Shown: one piece after another, positions 1-8,366 of the stretch
Numbering within the stretch: the first letter of the stretch is position 1
Layout: each line of letters opens with the position of its first letter
Assembly (NCBI GenBank): GCA_910583605.1
Contig: CAJTXN010000007.1
Location: 78,423-142,422, forward strand
Origin: an uncultured Lachnospiraceae bacterium
GTDB taxonomy: Bacteria > Bacillota > Clostridia > Lachnospirales > Lachnospiraceae
Length of the DNA stretch: 64,000 bases
Reading direction: 5' to 3'
The notes under the pieces: generated by a model
The model's input: the letters and a program-made list of their open reading frames with translations, nothing else
The model's database searches: none
Told to the model about the DNA's origin: nothing
Made by a program: the position numbers and the translations under genes

Positions 1-537
1 AACAGTTCGGCAGTGGGCTGGATTAAGCAGGACAATATAATCAGTTATCCGATCATACAGGGAATGGATAACACCTATTATTTATCCCATAACGCAGCCC
101 ATCAGAGCAATAAGAGCGGCGCAATATTTGTCGACTACCGGGTAGAGGGCGGTCTGGAGGCCAGAAACTGTATTATATACGGACATGATATGCTGAACAA
201 TTCTATGTTCGGTTCTTTGATTAAATACGGCAGCGAATCCTATTACCAGTCTCATAAGACCTTTGACATCTATGTGGGACATGATTTATACCGATACTAT
301 GTGTTTGCGGCATATGAGACCGATGAAGTGGGATATACCTATACTTATAACTTTAATACGGACGAAGAATTTCAGGCATATATTGATGACTGTATGGGCA
401 GAAGATTATATGGTACGGATATCGGAACCAATGTTTCGGTGAATGACAAGATCATTACCTTATCCACATGTACCCGCCATGATGATACGAAGCGTTTTAT
501 TGTGCAGCTGGTTCGGGGCGAAAAGGTAGAGCAGTAG
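1..537 (+). CDS. Class B sortase, 3' part (runs off the window start)
   Basis: The reading frame is open from the first base, so the N-terminus (normally a membrane anchor) lies outside the window. The visible part carries the sortase catalytic set: His in YGHDM, followed by SMFGSL as is usual for class B enzymes, Cys in TLSTC, and Arg in KRFIVQL near the end. Sortases cleave a sorting motif in secreted substrates and join them to peptidoglycan or pilin subunits on the outer face of the membrane. No substrate gene is visible in the window. The first in-frame ATG (position 13) lies inside the domain and is not the start. The fold assignment is secure; the class B subgroup is likely. Confidence 0.88.
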   Translation, partial: NSSAVGWIKQDNIISYPIIQGMDNTYYLSHNAAHQSNKSGAIFVDYRVEGGLEARNCIIYGHDMLNNSMFGSLIKYGSESYYQSHKTFDIYVGHDLYRYYVFAAYETDEVGYTYTYNFNTDEEFQAYIDDCMGRRLYGTDIGTNVSVNDKIITLSTCTRHDDTKRFIVQLVRGEKVEQ

Positions 538-588
538 CGGACATTTTAATATATGAATAAAATTTATCATGAATTTATCAAAAAGTGC

Positions 589-617
589 TTGCATTTTTTA
601 TAGAATTGTTGTATTTT
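589..617 (+). promoter_or_regulatory. Sigma-A-type promoter of the glnN leader
   Basis: TTGCAT (589-594), a 17-base spacer and TATTTT (612-617). The predicted transcript start near 624 lies upstream of two hairpins and about 200 bases ahead of glnN, so the hairpins would be in the glnN leader. Confidence 0.5.
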
Positions 618-628
618 ATACTCAGACA

Positions 629-708
629 GAAACCAGATTGGTTTCACACATATGGATTTATGAGGACAAAGGCGTTCCTAAGCAGGGGACGCCCTTTTTT
701 TTAGGAAC
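629..708 (+). promoter_or_regulatory. glnN leader: two hairpins, one terminator-like, with a competing pairing
   Basis: Hairpin 1 is GAAACC/GGTTTC (629-634 with 640-645). Hairpin 2 pairs 671-679 with 685-693 and is followed by eight T (695-702), as in an intrinsic terminator. GTTCCTAA at 674-681 is also perfectly complementary to TTAGGAAC at 701-708, which would exclude hairpin 2. This suggests attenuation of glnN. A simple terminator for the sortase gene is the alternative, but the promoter at 589-617 argues against it. Confidence 0.45.
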
Positions 709-821
709 ATATGATGTGTCATGTTTTTATAGCCTTATGTGATTAACTCATCAAAGAATAATTTAGTACATAGACTATGATGAGAAATACTATAACTATT
801 AAATGAAAGGGATGTATTATC

Positions 822-2939
822 ATGAGTGAAGTATTTAGCGTATCAAAGATTTTTGGCGAAGATGTATTTAATGATACAGTGATGAAAGAGCGTCTGCCGA
901 AAAAGGTTTATGAAGAACTGAGAAAAGTTATCGATGAGGGTGCCGAATTAAGCGTAGGACTTGCTGATGTAGTGGCAAACGCCATGAAAGACTGGGCGCT
1001 TGAAAAAGGGGCGACACATTATACACACTGGTTCCAGCCGCTTACAGGCGTAACAGCCGAGAAACATGACTCATTTATTTCGGCTCCTAAGTCCGACGGT
1101 AAAATATTAATGGAATTTTCTGGCAAGGAGCTGATCAAGGGCGAGCCGGATGCTTCTTCATTCCCTTCCGGCGGATTGAGAGCTACCTTTGAAGCCAGAG
1201 GATATACCGCATGGGATTGTACATCACCTGCATTTGTGAAAAGAGATGCCACGGGAGCCATTCTCTGTATACCGACGGCATTCTGTTCCTACACGGGAGA
1301 AGCGCTGGATAAGAAGACACCGCTGCTTCGTTCCATGGAAGCGATTAATACTCAGGCGCTTCGTATATTGAGATTATTTGGAAATACTACATCAAAAAGA
1401 GTAATTCCTTCCGTTGGACCGGAACAGGAATATTTTCTGGTAGACAGAGAAAAATATTTAAAGAGAAAAGACCTTATCTTTACCGGACGTACGTTATTCG
1501 GGGCTATGCCTCCGAAAGGCCAGGAACTGGAAGACCATTATTTTGGAAGTATCCGGGAACGTATCGGTGCATATATGAAAGACTTAAACGAAGAATTGTG
1601 GAGGCTGGGCGTATCCGCCAAGACACAGCATAACGAAGTGGCTCCGGCACAGCATGAGCTGGCTCCGATATATGCACAGGCCAATATAGCGGTGGACCAT
1701 AACCAGATTACCATGGAAACCATGAAGAAAGTTGCAAGCCGTCACGGTATGGTTTGTCTGCTGCATGAAAAACCGTTTGCAGGGGTAAACGGTTCCGGTA
1801 AGCATAATAACTGGTCCATAACCACGGATGACGGTATTAATTTACTGGACCCGGGCAAGACGCCTCATGAAAATAAACAGTTCTTATTAGTACTGACAGC
1901 CATTATGAAAGCTGTTGACGTTCATGCGGATTTACTTCGGGAAGCTGCGGCAAATCCGGGCAATGACCACAGACTGGGGGCAAATGAAGCTCCGCCGGCT
2001 ATTATTTCCATGTTCCTGGGCGCACAGCTTCAGGATGTGCTGGGACAGTTAATAAATACGGGAGATGCCACCAGCAGTATAAAGGCAGGAAAGTTAAAGA
2101 CCGGTGTCAGCACCCTTCCGGACTTCAGAAAGGATGCCACAGACAGAAACAGAACTTCACCGTTTGCATTTACCGGCAACAAATTTGAATTTCGTATGGT
2201 AGGTTCTTCTGATTCCGTTGCCAGCCCGAATGTTGTGCTGAATACCATCGTGGCAGAAGCTTTCTGCGATATTGCAGATGAGCTGGAAAAAGCGGAGGAT
2301 CTGGATATTGCAGTCCATGATCTCATTAAGAAACTGGCCACCGAACATCAGCGAATCGTATTTAACGGAAACGGTTATGCGGACGAATGGGTAGAGGAAG
2401 CAGAGAACAGAGGATTACCAAATATCAAGACCATGGTGGATGCGATTCCGGCGCTGACTACTAAAAAAGCCGTTGCGTTATTTGAAAAATTCGGTGTGTT
2501 CACGGAAGCAGAATTGCAGTCCCGTGCGGAAGTTCAGTACGAGGCATACGCAAAAGCCATTAATATTGAAGCAAAAGCCATGATCGATATAGCAGGAAAG
2601 CAGATCATTCCTGCCGTAATTAAAGCAACAACACAGCTTGCGGCATCTATTAATGCAGTTACGGCTGCCTGCGGGGATGCAGATGTGAGCGTACAGCAGG
2701 AATTGCTGGCTGAAACATCCGCATTGTTATCAGAGACAAAAGTTGCCCTTGCAAAGCTTCAGGATGTAACCGCTGAAGCCGCAGAGAAGGAAGAAGGAAA
2801 AGAACGGGCAGAATACTTTAAAGATACCGTGAAACCGGCAATGGATGAACTGAGAAGTCCGGTGGATAAGCTGGAAATGCTTGTGGATAAGGACTTATGG
2901 CCAATGCCGTCCTATGGAGATTTAATCTTTGAAGTATAA
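822..2939 (+). CDS. glnN: Glutamine synthetase type III
   Basis: Makes glutamine from glutamate, ammonia and ATP in the cytoplasm, the main ammonia-assimilation step. At 705 residues it has the length of GSIII enzymes, against about 450 for GSI. Type III signatures are visible: GPEQEYFLVD near residue 200, a DHRLGANEAPP stretch near 387, and the NRTSPFAFTGNKFEFRMVG region near residue 450. The C-terminal 200 residues are helical and Ala/Glu-rich, as in the family. The start follows AAAGGGATG, eight bases ahead of ATG. It is monocistronic, with its own promoter and hairpin leader upstream and a terminator-like stem at 3003-3038. Confidence 0.96.
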   Translation: MSEVFSVSKIFGEDVFNDTVMKERLPKKVYEELRKVIDEGAELSVGLADVVANAMKDWALEKGATHYTHWFQPLTGVTAEKHDSFISAPKSDGKILMEFSGKELIKGEPDASSFPSGGLRATFEARGYTAWDCTSPAFVKRDATGAILCIPTAFCSYTGEALDKKTPLLRSMEAINTQALRILRLFGNTTSKRVIPSVGPEQEYFLVDREKYLKRKDLIFTGRTLFGAMPPKGQELEDHYFGSIRERIGAYMKDLNEELWRLGVSAKTQHNEVAPAQHELAPIYAQANIAVDHNQITMETMKKVASRHGMVCLLHEKPFAGVNGSGKHNNWSITTDDGINLLDPGKTPHENKQFLLVLTAIMKAVDVHADLLREAAANPGNDHRLGANEAPPAIISMFLGAQLQDVLGQLINTGDATSSIKAGKLKTGVSTLPDFRKDATDRNRTSPFAFTGNKFEFRMVGSSDSVASPNVVLNTIVAEAFCDIADELEKAEDLDIAVHDLIKKLATEHQRIVFNGNGYADEWVEEAENRGLPNIKTMVDAIPALTTKKAVALFEKFGVFTEAELQSRAEVQYEAYAKAINIEAKAMIDIAGKQIIPAVIKATTQLAASINAVTAACGDADVSVQQELLAETSALLSETKVALAKLQDVTAEAAEKEEGKERAEYFKDTVKPAMDELRSPVDKLEMLVDKDLWPMPSYGDLIFEV

Positions 2940-3002
2940 TCAAAAATTCATATATATGCATTACGGGAATATCATATAAGATTCCGGTTAAAGTTATATA
3001 CA

Positions 3003-3048
3003 GGTAGCTGCTGCATTAGAAATAGTGTGGCAGTTACCTTATTCTGTT
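3003..3048 (+). terminator. Terminator-like hairpin after glnN
   Basis: GGTAGCTGC (3003-3011) pairs with GCAGTTACC (3030-3038) with one G-T wobble. A T-rich but interrupted tail follows. The nfo ribosome binding site starts 22 bases later. Confidence 0.5.
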
Positions 3049-3072
3049 TTATTCAAGAAAAAGGAGGAAACT

Positions 3073-3906
3073 ATGTTACGGATAGGCTGTCATTTATCAG
3101 CGGGAAAAGGATTTTTACACATGGGGAAAGAAATAGTATCCATCGGAGGCAATACATTTCAATTTTTTACCAGGAATCCCAGAGGAGGGAAAGCAAAGAA
3201 AATTGATGAAAAGGACATTCAGGCTTTTTTGGAATTCAAACAGGAAAACGGAATCGGAACCATACTTGCCCATGCGCCTTATACTCTGAATGCATGTTCG
3301 GCAGAAGAAAGGGTAAGGGAATTTGCATTTGAAGTGATGAGCGACGATTTAAGCCGGATGGAATATATACCGGGAAATCTCTATAATTTTCATCCGGGAA
3401 GCCATGTTTCCCAGGGTGCGGAAAAAGGAATTGAAATGATAGCAGAATTGCTGAACCGGGTACTGAAAGAGGAACAGACCACCATGGTATTACTGGAGAC
3501 CATGGCAGGAAAAGGCAGTGAAGTTGGAAGAAGTTTTGAGGAATTACGGGCGATTATTGATAAGGTTGATTTAAACAGCCATCTGGGAGTATGTCTGGAT
3601 ACCTGTCATGTTTACGATGCCGGTTATGATATCGTCAACCATCTGGAGGAAGTCTTGGAGGAATTTGATAACGTCATTGGACTTGACCGGTTGAAGGCCC
3701 TTCACGTAAATGACAGCAAAAATGCATTTGGAAGTCATAAGGACAGACATGAACAGATTGGGGAAGGCAGTCTGGGGATTAAAACCTTTGAATCAATCGT
3801 CAGTCATCCGGGACTGCGGGAATTACCCATGTATCTGGAAACACCCAATGAATTGGAAGGGTATCAGAAAGAGATAGAGTTATTAAAAAAAATGTATGAT
3901 TCATGA
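3073..3906 (+). CDS. nfo: Deoxyribonuclease IV (endonuclease IV, AP endonuclease)
   Basis: Cuts DNA 5' of abasic sites in base-excision repair; a metal-dependent TIM-barrel enzyme. Metal-ligand motifs are visible: LGVCLDTCHVYDAGYD, LHVNDSKNAFGSHKDRHEQIGEG and YLETPNE at the end. The start is the ATG at 3073, six bases after AAGGAGG. An upstream in-frame ATG at 3025 has no ribosome binding site and would add residues the family lacks. The resulting 277 residues match the family length. Confidence 0.95.
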   Translation: MLRIGCHLSAGKGFLHMGKEIVSIGGNTFQFFTRNPRGGKAKKIDEKDIQAFLEFKQENGIGTILAHAPYTLNACSAEERVREFAFEVMSDDLSRMEYIPGNLYNFHPGSHVSQGAEKGIEMIAELLNRVLKEEQTTMVLLETMAGKGSEVGRSFEELRAIIDKVDLNSHLGVCLDTCHVYDAGYDIVNHLEEVLEEFDNVIGLDRLKALHVNDSKNAFGSHKDRHEQIGEGSLGIKTFESIVSHPGLRELPMYLETPNELEGYQKEIELLKKMYDS

Positions 3907-4013
3907 TGCTGTAAAATAGTTCATAATCTGCCGTTATGACCGGGATAATATATCAGGAAAAGAGATAAAAGTGATGTTAATATTGCGAAATATGAAGCAA
4001 ATGGATTATGCAT

Positions 4014-4042
4014 TTGACCGGAAAAATTGTGTTTGTTATAAT
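4014..4042 (+). promoter_or_regulatory. Sigma-A promoter of the zinc-ribbon/TPM operon
   Basis: TTGACC (4014-4019), a 17-base spacer and TATAAT (4037-4042), about 43 bases ahead of the start codon at 4085. Confidence 0.7.
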
Positions 4043-4084
4043 TATAATGTTGCATGAGTAAAAAGATTAAGGAAGGAAAAGAAA

Positions 4085-5170
4085 ATGGATACACGCTCTT
4101 ATGTTTGCCCGAACTGCGGGGCTCCGATGGAGTTTGACAGCGGACTGCAGAAAATGCATTGTTCCCATTGTGAGAACACCATGACAGTTGATGAGATTGA
4201 GAATTATTATCGTGAACTGGACAGACAATATGATCATGAAAGTACACTGACGGAAGAAGATGATGTGGACGGCGTCTTTGAAGAAACTGCCGGAACCGGA
4301 GATTTTAAGGTTTACCGGTGTCAGGGATGCGGCGCCGAAATACTTACGGAAGAACATACGGCGGCAACTTTCTGCAGCTTTTGCGGAAGGCCGTCTATGA
4401 TGGAAGACCGGTTAACCGGACAATTGATGCCTTCGGTTTTGATTCCGTTTAAGATAAAAAAGGAGGGGGCCACGGAGATCTATACGGCTTGGTCAAAAAA
4501 GGGACTGCTGACACCGTCCAAATTAAAATCCCAGGCAACCATTGAAAAAATCACAGGAATATATGTACCGTTCTGGCTGTACGATTATAATGCGGAAATT
4601 CAGGTATCTGCCAAGTGTACCAGAACCAGAAGCGAGACACGGGGAGATTACCGGTATGTACATACGGATCATTTTATGGCGGAGCGTGATATTGAAACAG
4701 AGTATCTCAAGATTCCGGTAGATGCTTCCGAAAAAATGCCCGATGATGTTATGGATAAACTGGAACCGTTTTCCTATAGTGACCTGACCGGATTTGAAAT
4801 GGCGTTTTTATCGGGTTATTATGCGGAAAAATATAATTATGACAGCAATCAGATGGCTCCCCGTGCGGAAAACCGGGTGAGACAATATGTCTATCAGGCG
4901 GCCATGAATACCATAAATGGTTATAGCAGTGTTACCGTGGTGAACCGGCATACAAAGCTGGGACGCAGATGTGTGAAATATGCATTGCTCCCGGTGTGGA
5001 TCTTAAACTATAAATATAAAAATAAAGACTATATGTTTGCAATGAACGGCCAGACCGGAAAAATCGTGGCTGACAGACCGATTTCAACCGGAAAAATGGC
5101 AGGCTGGTTCAGCGGAATTCTGCTGGGCATATTTACGGTATTACAATTGATAGGGAGGTTTCTGATATGA
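4085..5170 (+). CDS. Double zinc-ribbon protein with a C-terminal membrane segment
   Basis: A 361-residue protein of unknown function. Two zinc ribbons are clear: CPNCG with CSHC in the first 33 residues, and CQGCG with CSFCG at about residues 79-101. A beta-rich middle domain carries the motif VPFWLYDYNAEI, and one hydrophobic segment sits at the C-terminus (about residues 338-357, GWFSGILLGIFTVLQLIG). The stop codon overlaps the start of the TPM-domain gene (ATGA), so the two are translationally coupled and probably work together at the membrane. Proteins with this layout are often labelled TFIIB-type zinc-ribbon proteins, but nothing here shows DNA binding. Confidence 0.8.
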   Translation: MDTRSYVCPNCGAPMEFDSGLQKMHCSHCENTMTVDEIENYYRELDRQYDHESTLTEEDDVDGVFEETAGTGDFKVYRCQGCGAEILTEEHTAATFCSFCGRPSMMEDRLTGQLMPSVLIPFKIKKEGATEIYTAWSKKGLLTPSKLKSQATIEKITGIYVPFWLYDYNAEIQVSAKCTRTRSETRGDYRYVHTDHFMAERDIETEYLKIPVDASEKMPDDVMDKLEPFSYSDLTGFEMAFLSGYYAEKYNYDSNQMAPRAENRVRQYVYQAAMNTINGYSSVTVVNRHTKLGRRCVKYALLPVWILNYKYKNKDYMFAMNGQTGKIVADRPISTGKMAGWFSGILLGIFTVLQLIGRFLI

Positions 5171-6021
5171 TGGAAAAAATTAAGAAATCCCTGCTGCTGG
5201 TAATTTTGGGAATCTGTTTCTGTACCATGTGCGGCTTTGACGATGATGAGAAAAAAGTATATGATACTGCCGGTTTATTATCGGAAGAGCAGGAGTTGGA
5301 ATTAGAGCTGGAATGTAATCGCCTGGGGGAAAAATATAAAACGGAAATCATAATTCTGACAACCGATGATGCGGGATATATGACCAGTGAACAGTATGCG
5401 GAAAGTTTTGTGATACAGAATGATATCGGGTACAAAGAAAACCGTACAGATAAGTCCTGCATTTTATATCTCATTGATATGGATAACCGGGAGGTTTATA
5501 TGTATCTGGGAGGTGTTACCCAGTACTATTTAGACAGCAAATGGGACGGTATTACTGATACTTCTGTAACTTACCTGAAAGCAGGAGACTATTATGAGGC
5601 ATGCACAAGATTTCTTTCGGATACGGATTATTATATAGATAAAAAATATGATAAGTTTGAAAAAAAATACCGCAGTAAATGGGATGATTTTTATGGAAAT
5701 TATGACGATTTTGAAAAAGAATACATACAGGAGCCTTTTTGGGCATTTCTGAAAAATCCGTTGTGGTGTTTGCTGATTGCGGCAGTAATATCTGCGATAT
5801 CCGTTTCCATAATGACATATTCCAATAAATCAAAGATGACGGCAAACGGAAACACCTATATGGATAAGAACGCATTCCAGTTTCATCGGAAATCTGACCA
5901 CTTTATAAGAACCACAACAAAAAAACATAAAATTTCATCATCCGGCAGTTCCGGCGGCCACTCCGGCAGTCGTTCCGGCGGAGGCGGAAGAAGCCATGGA
6001 GGCGGGGGAAAAAAATTTTAA
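5167..6021 (+). CDS. TPM-domain (TLP18.3/Psb32/MOLO-1) secreted membrane protein
   Basis: 284 residues. An N-terminal signal or anchor segment (LLLVILGICFCTMC) leads into a TPM domain at about residues 30-150, beginning VYDTAGLLSEEQE and including TEIIILTTDDAG and YMYLGG. A transmembrane helix follows (about residues 197-218), then a cytoplasmic tail ending in a Ser/Gly/His-rich stretch (GGHSGSRSGGGGRSHGGGG) typical of this family. TPM domains have been linked to membrane-complex repair and phosphatase-like activity; the role here is unknown. It starts inside the stop codon of the zinc-ribbon gene, and a strong terminator follows at 6034. Confidence 0.8.
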   Translation: MMEKIKKSLLLVILGICFCTMCGFDDDEKKVYDTAGLLSEEQELELELECNRLGEKYKTEIIILTTDDAGYMTSEQYAESFVIQNDIGYKENRTDKSCILYLIDMDNREVYMYLGGVTQYYLDSKWDGITDTSVTYLKAGDYYEACTRFLSDTDYYIDKKYDKFEKKYRSKWDDFYGNYDDFEKEYIQEPFWAFLKNPLWCLLIAAVISAISVSIMTYSNKSKMTANGNTYMDKNAFQFHRKSDHFIRTTTKKHKISSSGSSGGHSGSRSGGGGRSHGGGGKKF

Positions 6022-6033
6022 ATATAAAAACAA

Positions 6034-6067
6034 CAAAAAAAGAAGTATTGCAGATACTTCTTTTTTT
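6034..6067 (+). terminator. Intrinsic terminator
   Basis: AGAAGTAT (6041-6048) and ATACTTCT (6054-6061) form a perfect stem flanked by A7 and T6-7, so it can work in both directions. It ends the zinc-ribbon/TPM operon. Confidence 0.85.
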
Positions 6068-6300
6068 GCAATTCGGAATATATAAAACAAAAAGGGGAGT
6101 ATGAAAAAATGTAAAAAGAAAATTGTATTTGTCATCTACATATGTTATTATAAAGTGAAATCATTAATAAAAAATATTCAGAATGTAAAAGTAAAATTAA
6201 TATATTATGAATAATATATGAATGAAACGGTTATAAAAGAATATTTGAGAAGTTTTAAAAGAGTGCAGAAATACATAATGATAAAAACAGGAGAGCATAG

Positions 6301-6402
6301 GATGAAACAGTGGCAGAAGGAATGGTTAATTTATATTGTATCATTAATGATTAGGAATGTTTATGAAGTTTCGGAAGTACGTTTAGATAGTGAGAATGAT
6401 TA
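6301..6402 (+). CDS. Possible 33-residue hypothetical peptide
   Basis: The stretch 6068-6469 is AT-rich and holds no recognisable gene. A short frame starts at the ATG at 6301, preceded by AGGAGAGCATAGG, and codes for 33 residues (MKQWQKEWLIYIVSLMIRNV then a polar end). A longer version from the ATG at 6218 has no ribosome binding site. Nothing is recognised and it may not be expressed. Confidence 0.25.
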
Positions 6403-6469
6403 AAAGCGTAAGAAATAACCTGATTTAAATCAGAAAAGAAAGTACATGCTGATGAATGGAGGAATTCAT

Positions 6470-7063
6470 ATGAAAGAATATATAAAGAGGGTATCAGAGG
6501 TTTTTCTATGGTCTTTTGTATATTTTGCAAGTATTGTAACTATATTTTTGTTTTCATGTATGATAGATAAAAAAGCTCATTATAGGCATCATGAATATGA
6601 AGATATTAGACATATCTGGAGTTGTTTGCAAAATGTACTGGATAACTATGTAAGTGATGAAAGATATTCGGCAATTGCAGATACTGATGAAAAAATGAGA
6701 GCATATAAATCATTAGACGATATTATAGAAACAGAACTTCGTTACTATAATGAGACAGAAGGTATGCAGGATAAAGAGCCATATAATGATTGTCTGTATA
6801 AAATTTTCGAAGGCCCCAAAGAATATGGAAAAAATTCTTTTGAACGGCTTCCGAGTGATGAACGATTTTGTTTTGAAGAAGAGGTTGTCAGATCTTTTCA
6901 AAAATATATTGACCCAAAGGGAAACGGTATATATTTTAGAGAGCCAAAAAGCAAGAAGTTTAAAGGCTGCCAGTTTTGGATACTGATACAGGGCAGTTAT
7001 GAAGAGGGATATACAATGATGGTATTACCGGATAAGAAAGACCCCTTTTCGGAAGTCCGCTAA
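6470..7063 (+). CDS. Hypothetical N-terminally anchored protein
   Basis: A 197-residue protein not recognised from any family. The start at 6470 has a good GGAGG seven bases upstream; an earlier in-frame ATG at 6446 lacks one. Residues about 8-28 form a single membrane segment (VFLWSFVYFASIVTIFLFSCM). The rest is polar, charged and probably outside the cell. Codons are more AT-rich than in the neighbours, which together with the empty stretch upstream hints at a recently acquired or fast-evolving gene. It ends 68 bases before the cyclophilin start. Confidence 0.6.
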   Translation: MKEYIKRVSEVFLWSFVYFASIVTIFLFSCMIDKKAHYRHHEYEDIRHIWSCLQNVLDNYVSDERYSAIADTDEKMRAYKSLDDIIETELRYYNETEGMQDKEPYNDCLYKIFEGPKEYGKNSFERLPSDERFCFEEEVVRSFQKYIDPKGNGIYFREPKSKKFKGCQFWILIQGSYEEGYTMMVLPDKKDPFSEVR

Positions 7064-7131
7064 GTATGATAAGATATAATAAAAAGAAAGGTATATGTGT
7101 TTTGACTTACACAAAAAATGGTGAAAGAAGA

Positions 7132-7656
7132 ATGGAATCAAAGAATCCGATTGTAACATTTGAATTAGAAAATGGAAAAATAATGAATGCTGAGTTGTAT
7201 CCGGAGATTGCTCCCAATACGGTCAGAAATTTTATCAGTCTTGTCAGGAAGGGATTTTATGACGGACTGATATTTCACCGGGTAATCCGGGGTTTTATGA
7301 TTCAGGGCGGCTGTCCGGAGGGAACCGGAATGGGAGGCCCGGGATATGGAATAAAGGGAGAATTTGCCCGGAATGGTTTTGTGAATCAGTTGAAACATAC
7401 GCCGGGAGTGTTATCCATGGCGAGGGCACAGAATCCTAATTCTGCAGGTTCCCAGTTTTTTATCATGCATGAAACATCCCCGCACCTGGACGGTGAATAT
7501 GCTGCGTTTGGAAAGCTGACGGAAGGGCAGGATGTAGTGGATGAGATTGCAAATCTGACTACCGACTATATGGACCGGCCGTTTGAAGATGTTGTTATGA
7601 AAAAAGTAACAGTAGAAACTTTTGGTGTCACATATGAGGAGCCGGAAACATGCTAA
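7132..7656 (+). CDS. Peptidyl-prolyl cis-trans isomerase, cyclophilin type
   Basis: A 174-residue cytoplasmic cyclophilin that speeds proline isomerisation during folding. The core is unmistakable: FHRVIRGFMIQGGCPEGTG, the GVLSMARAQNPNSAGSQFFI active-site region and the later FGKLTEGQDVVDEI. No signal peptide is seen. The ATG at 7132 is preferred because GAAAGAAG precedes it and the family begins at this point; an in-frame ATG at 7066 would add 22 unrelated residues. It overlaps the HAD phosphatase gene by seven bases. Confidence 0.93.
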   Translation: MESKNPIVTFELENGKIMNAELYPEIAPNTVRNFISLVRKGFYDGLIFHRVIRGFMIQGGCPEGTGMGGPGYGIKGEFARNGFVNQLKHTPGVLSMARAQNPNSAGSQFFIMHETSPHLDGEYAAFGKLTEGQDVVDEIANLTTDYMDRPFEDVVMKKVTVETFGVTYEEPETC

Positions 7657-8330
7657 AGGCAGTGATATTTGACATGGACGGCGTGCTGATAGACAGTGAA
7701 CCGGTGCATATGGAAGCGGACCGGAGATTAATGAAAGAACTGGGACTGAATTTTGATGAAAATTATTATGCCCAGTTTGTAGGTTCTACTGCAGATTATA
7801 TGTGGGATAAGATGATAAAGGATTTTTCCTTATCCCGGACACCAGAGCAGCTTATGACCATGTCAGGGAAATATGTAAAAGAGATTACCGGAGGGGGCGG
7901 CTATCCGCCGGTACCGGGAGCGGCGGAACTGGTAAAACGGCTGTCCGGCGAGACTCTTCTTCTTGCGGTGGCTTCTTCTTCCGGCATGAGCCGGATTCAG
8001 TCCGTGTTGGATAATATGGGAATTCAATCCGAATTTCACAGTATTGTCAGCGGAACACTGGTAGAGAATCCAAAGCCGGCGCCGGATACATTTTTAAAGG
8101 CGGCGGAGCTGCTTCAGGTTTCTCCTTCGGAATGTCTGGTCATAGAGGATTCCTGGAATGGCATGAAAGCTGCCAAAGCAGCAGGAATGGTATGTCTGGG
8201 ATATGAAAATCCGGATTCCGGTATGAACAGACAGAATATGGAGTATGCGGATTATATTGTACAGGGATTTGAGGATGTGGATTTAAAATTTCTGGAAATG
8301 GTATATTCCCATGCCATGGATGAACCATGA
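7650..8330 (+). CDS. HAD-family phosphatase (beta-phosphoglucomutase-like subgroup)
   Basis: 226 residues with all HAD motifs: FDMDGVLIDSEPVH (nucleophile Asp) at residues 6-19, a helical cap domain, VASSSG (motif II), KPAPDTF (motif III Lys) and VIEDSWNGMKAAKAAG (motif IV). Substrate is unknown; such enzymes usually act on sugar phosphates. It starts inside the cyclophilin gene. The stop TGA (8328-8330) is in frame with the acetyltransferase domain that follows at once, suggesting a former HAD-GNAT fusion interrupted by a stop codon. Confidence 0.92.
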   Translation: MLKAVIFDMDGVLIDSEPVHMEADRRLMKELGLNFDENYYAQFVGSTADYMWDKMIKDFSLSRTPEQLMTMSGKYVKEITGGGGYPPVPGAAELVKRLSGETLLLAVASSSGMSRIQSVLDNMGIQSEFHSIVSGTLVENPKPAPDTFLKAAELLQVSPSECLVIEDSWNGMKAAKAAGMVCLGYENPDSGMNRQNMEYADYIVQGFEDVDLKFLEMVYSHAMDEP

Positions 8331-8366
8331 AGAGTATTTGATACGGAACGTCTGTATGCCAGGGAG

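Noticed and set aside
629..702. ANTAR-type two-hairpin antitermination site ahead of glnN
   Set aside because: ANTAR targets need two hexanucleotide loops with A1 and G4. The loops here (AGATT, and AAGCA or TAAGCA) do not fit.
8328..8330. TGA between HAD and GNAT as a selenocysteine codon
   Set aside because: No Cys position is expected between the domains, and I see no SECIS-like hairpin directly behind the TGA.
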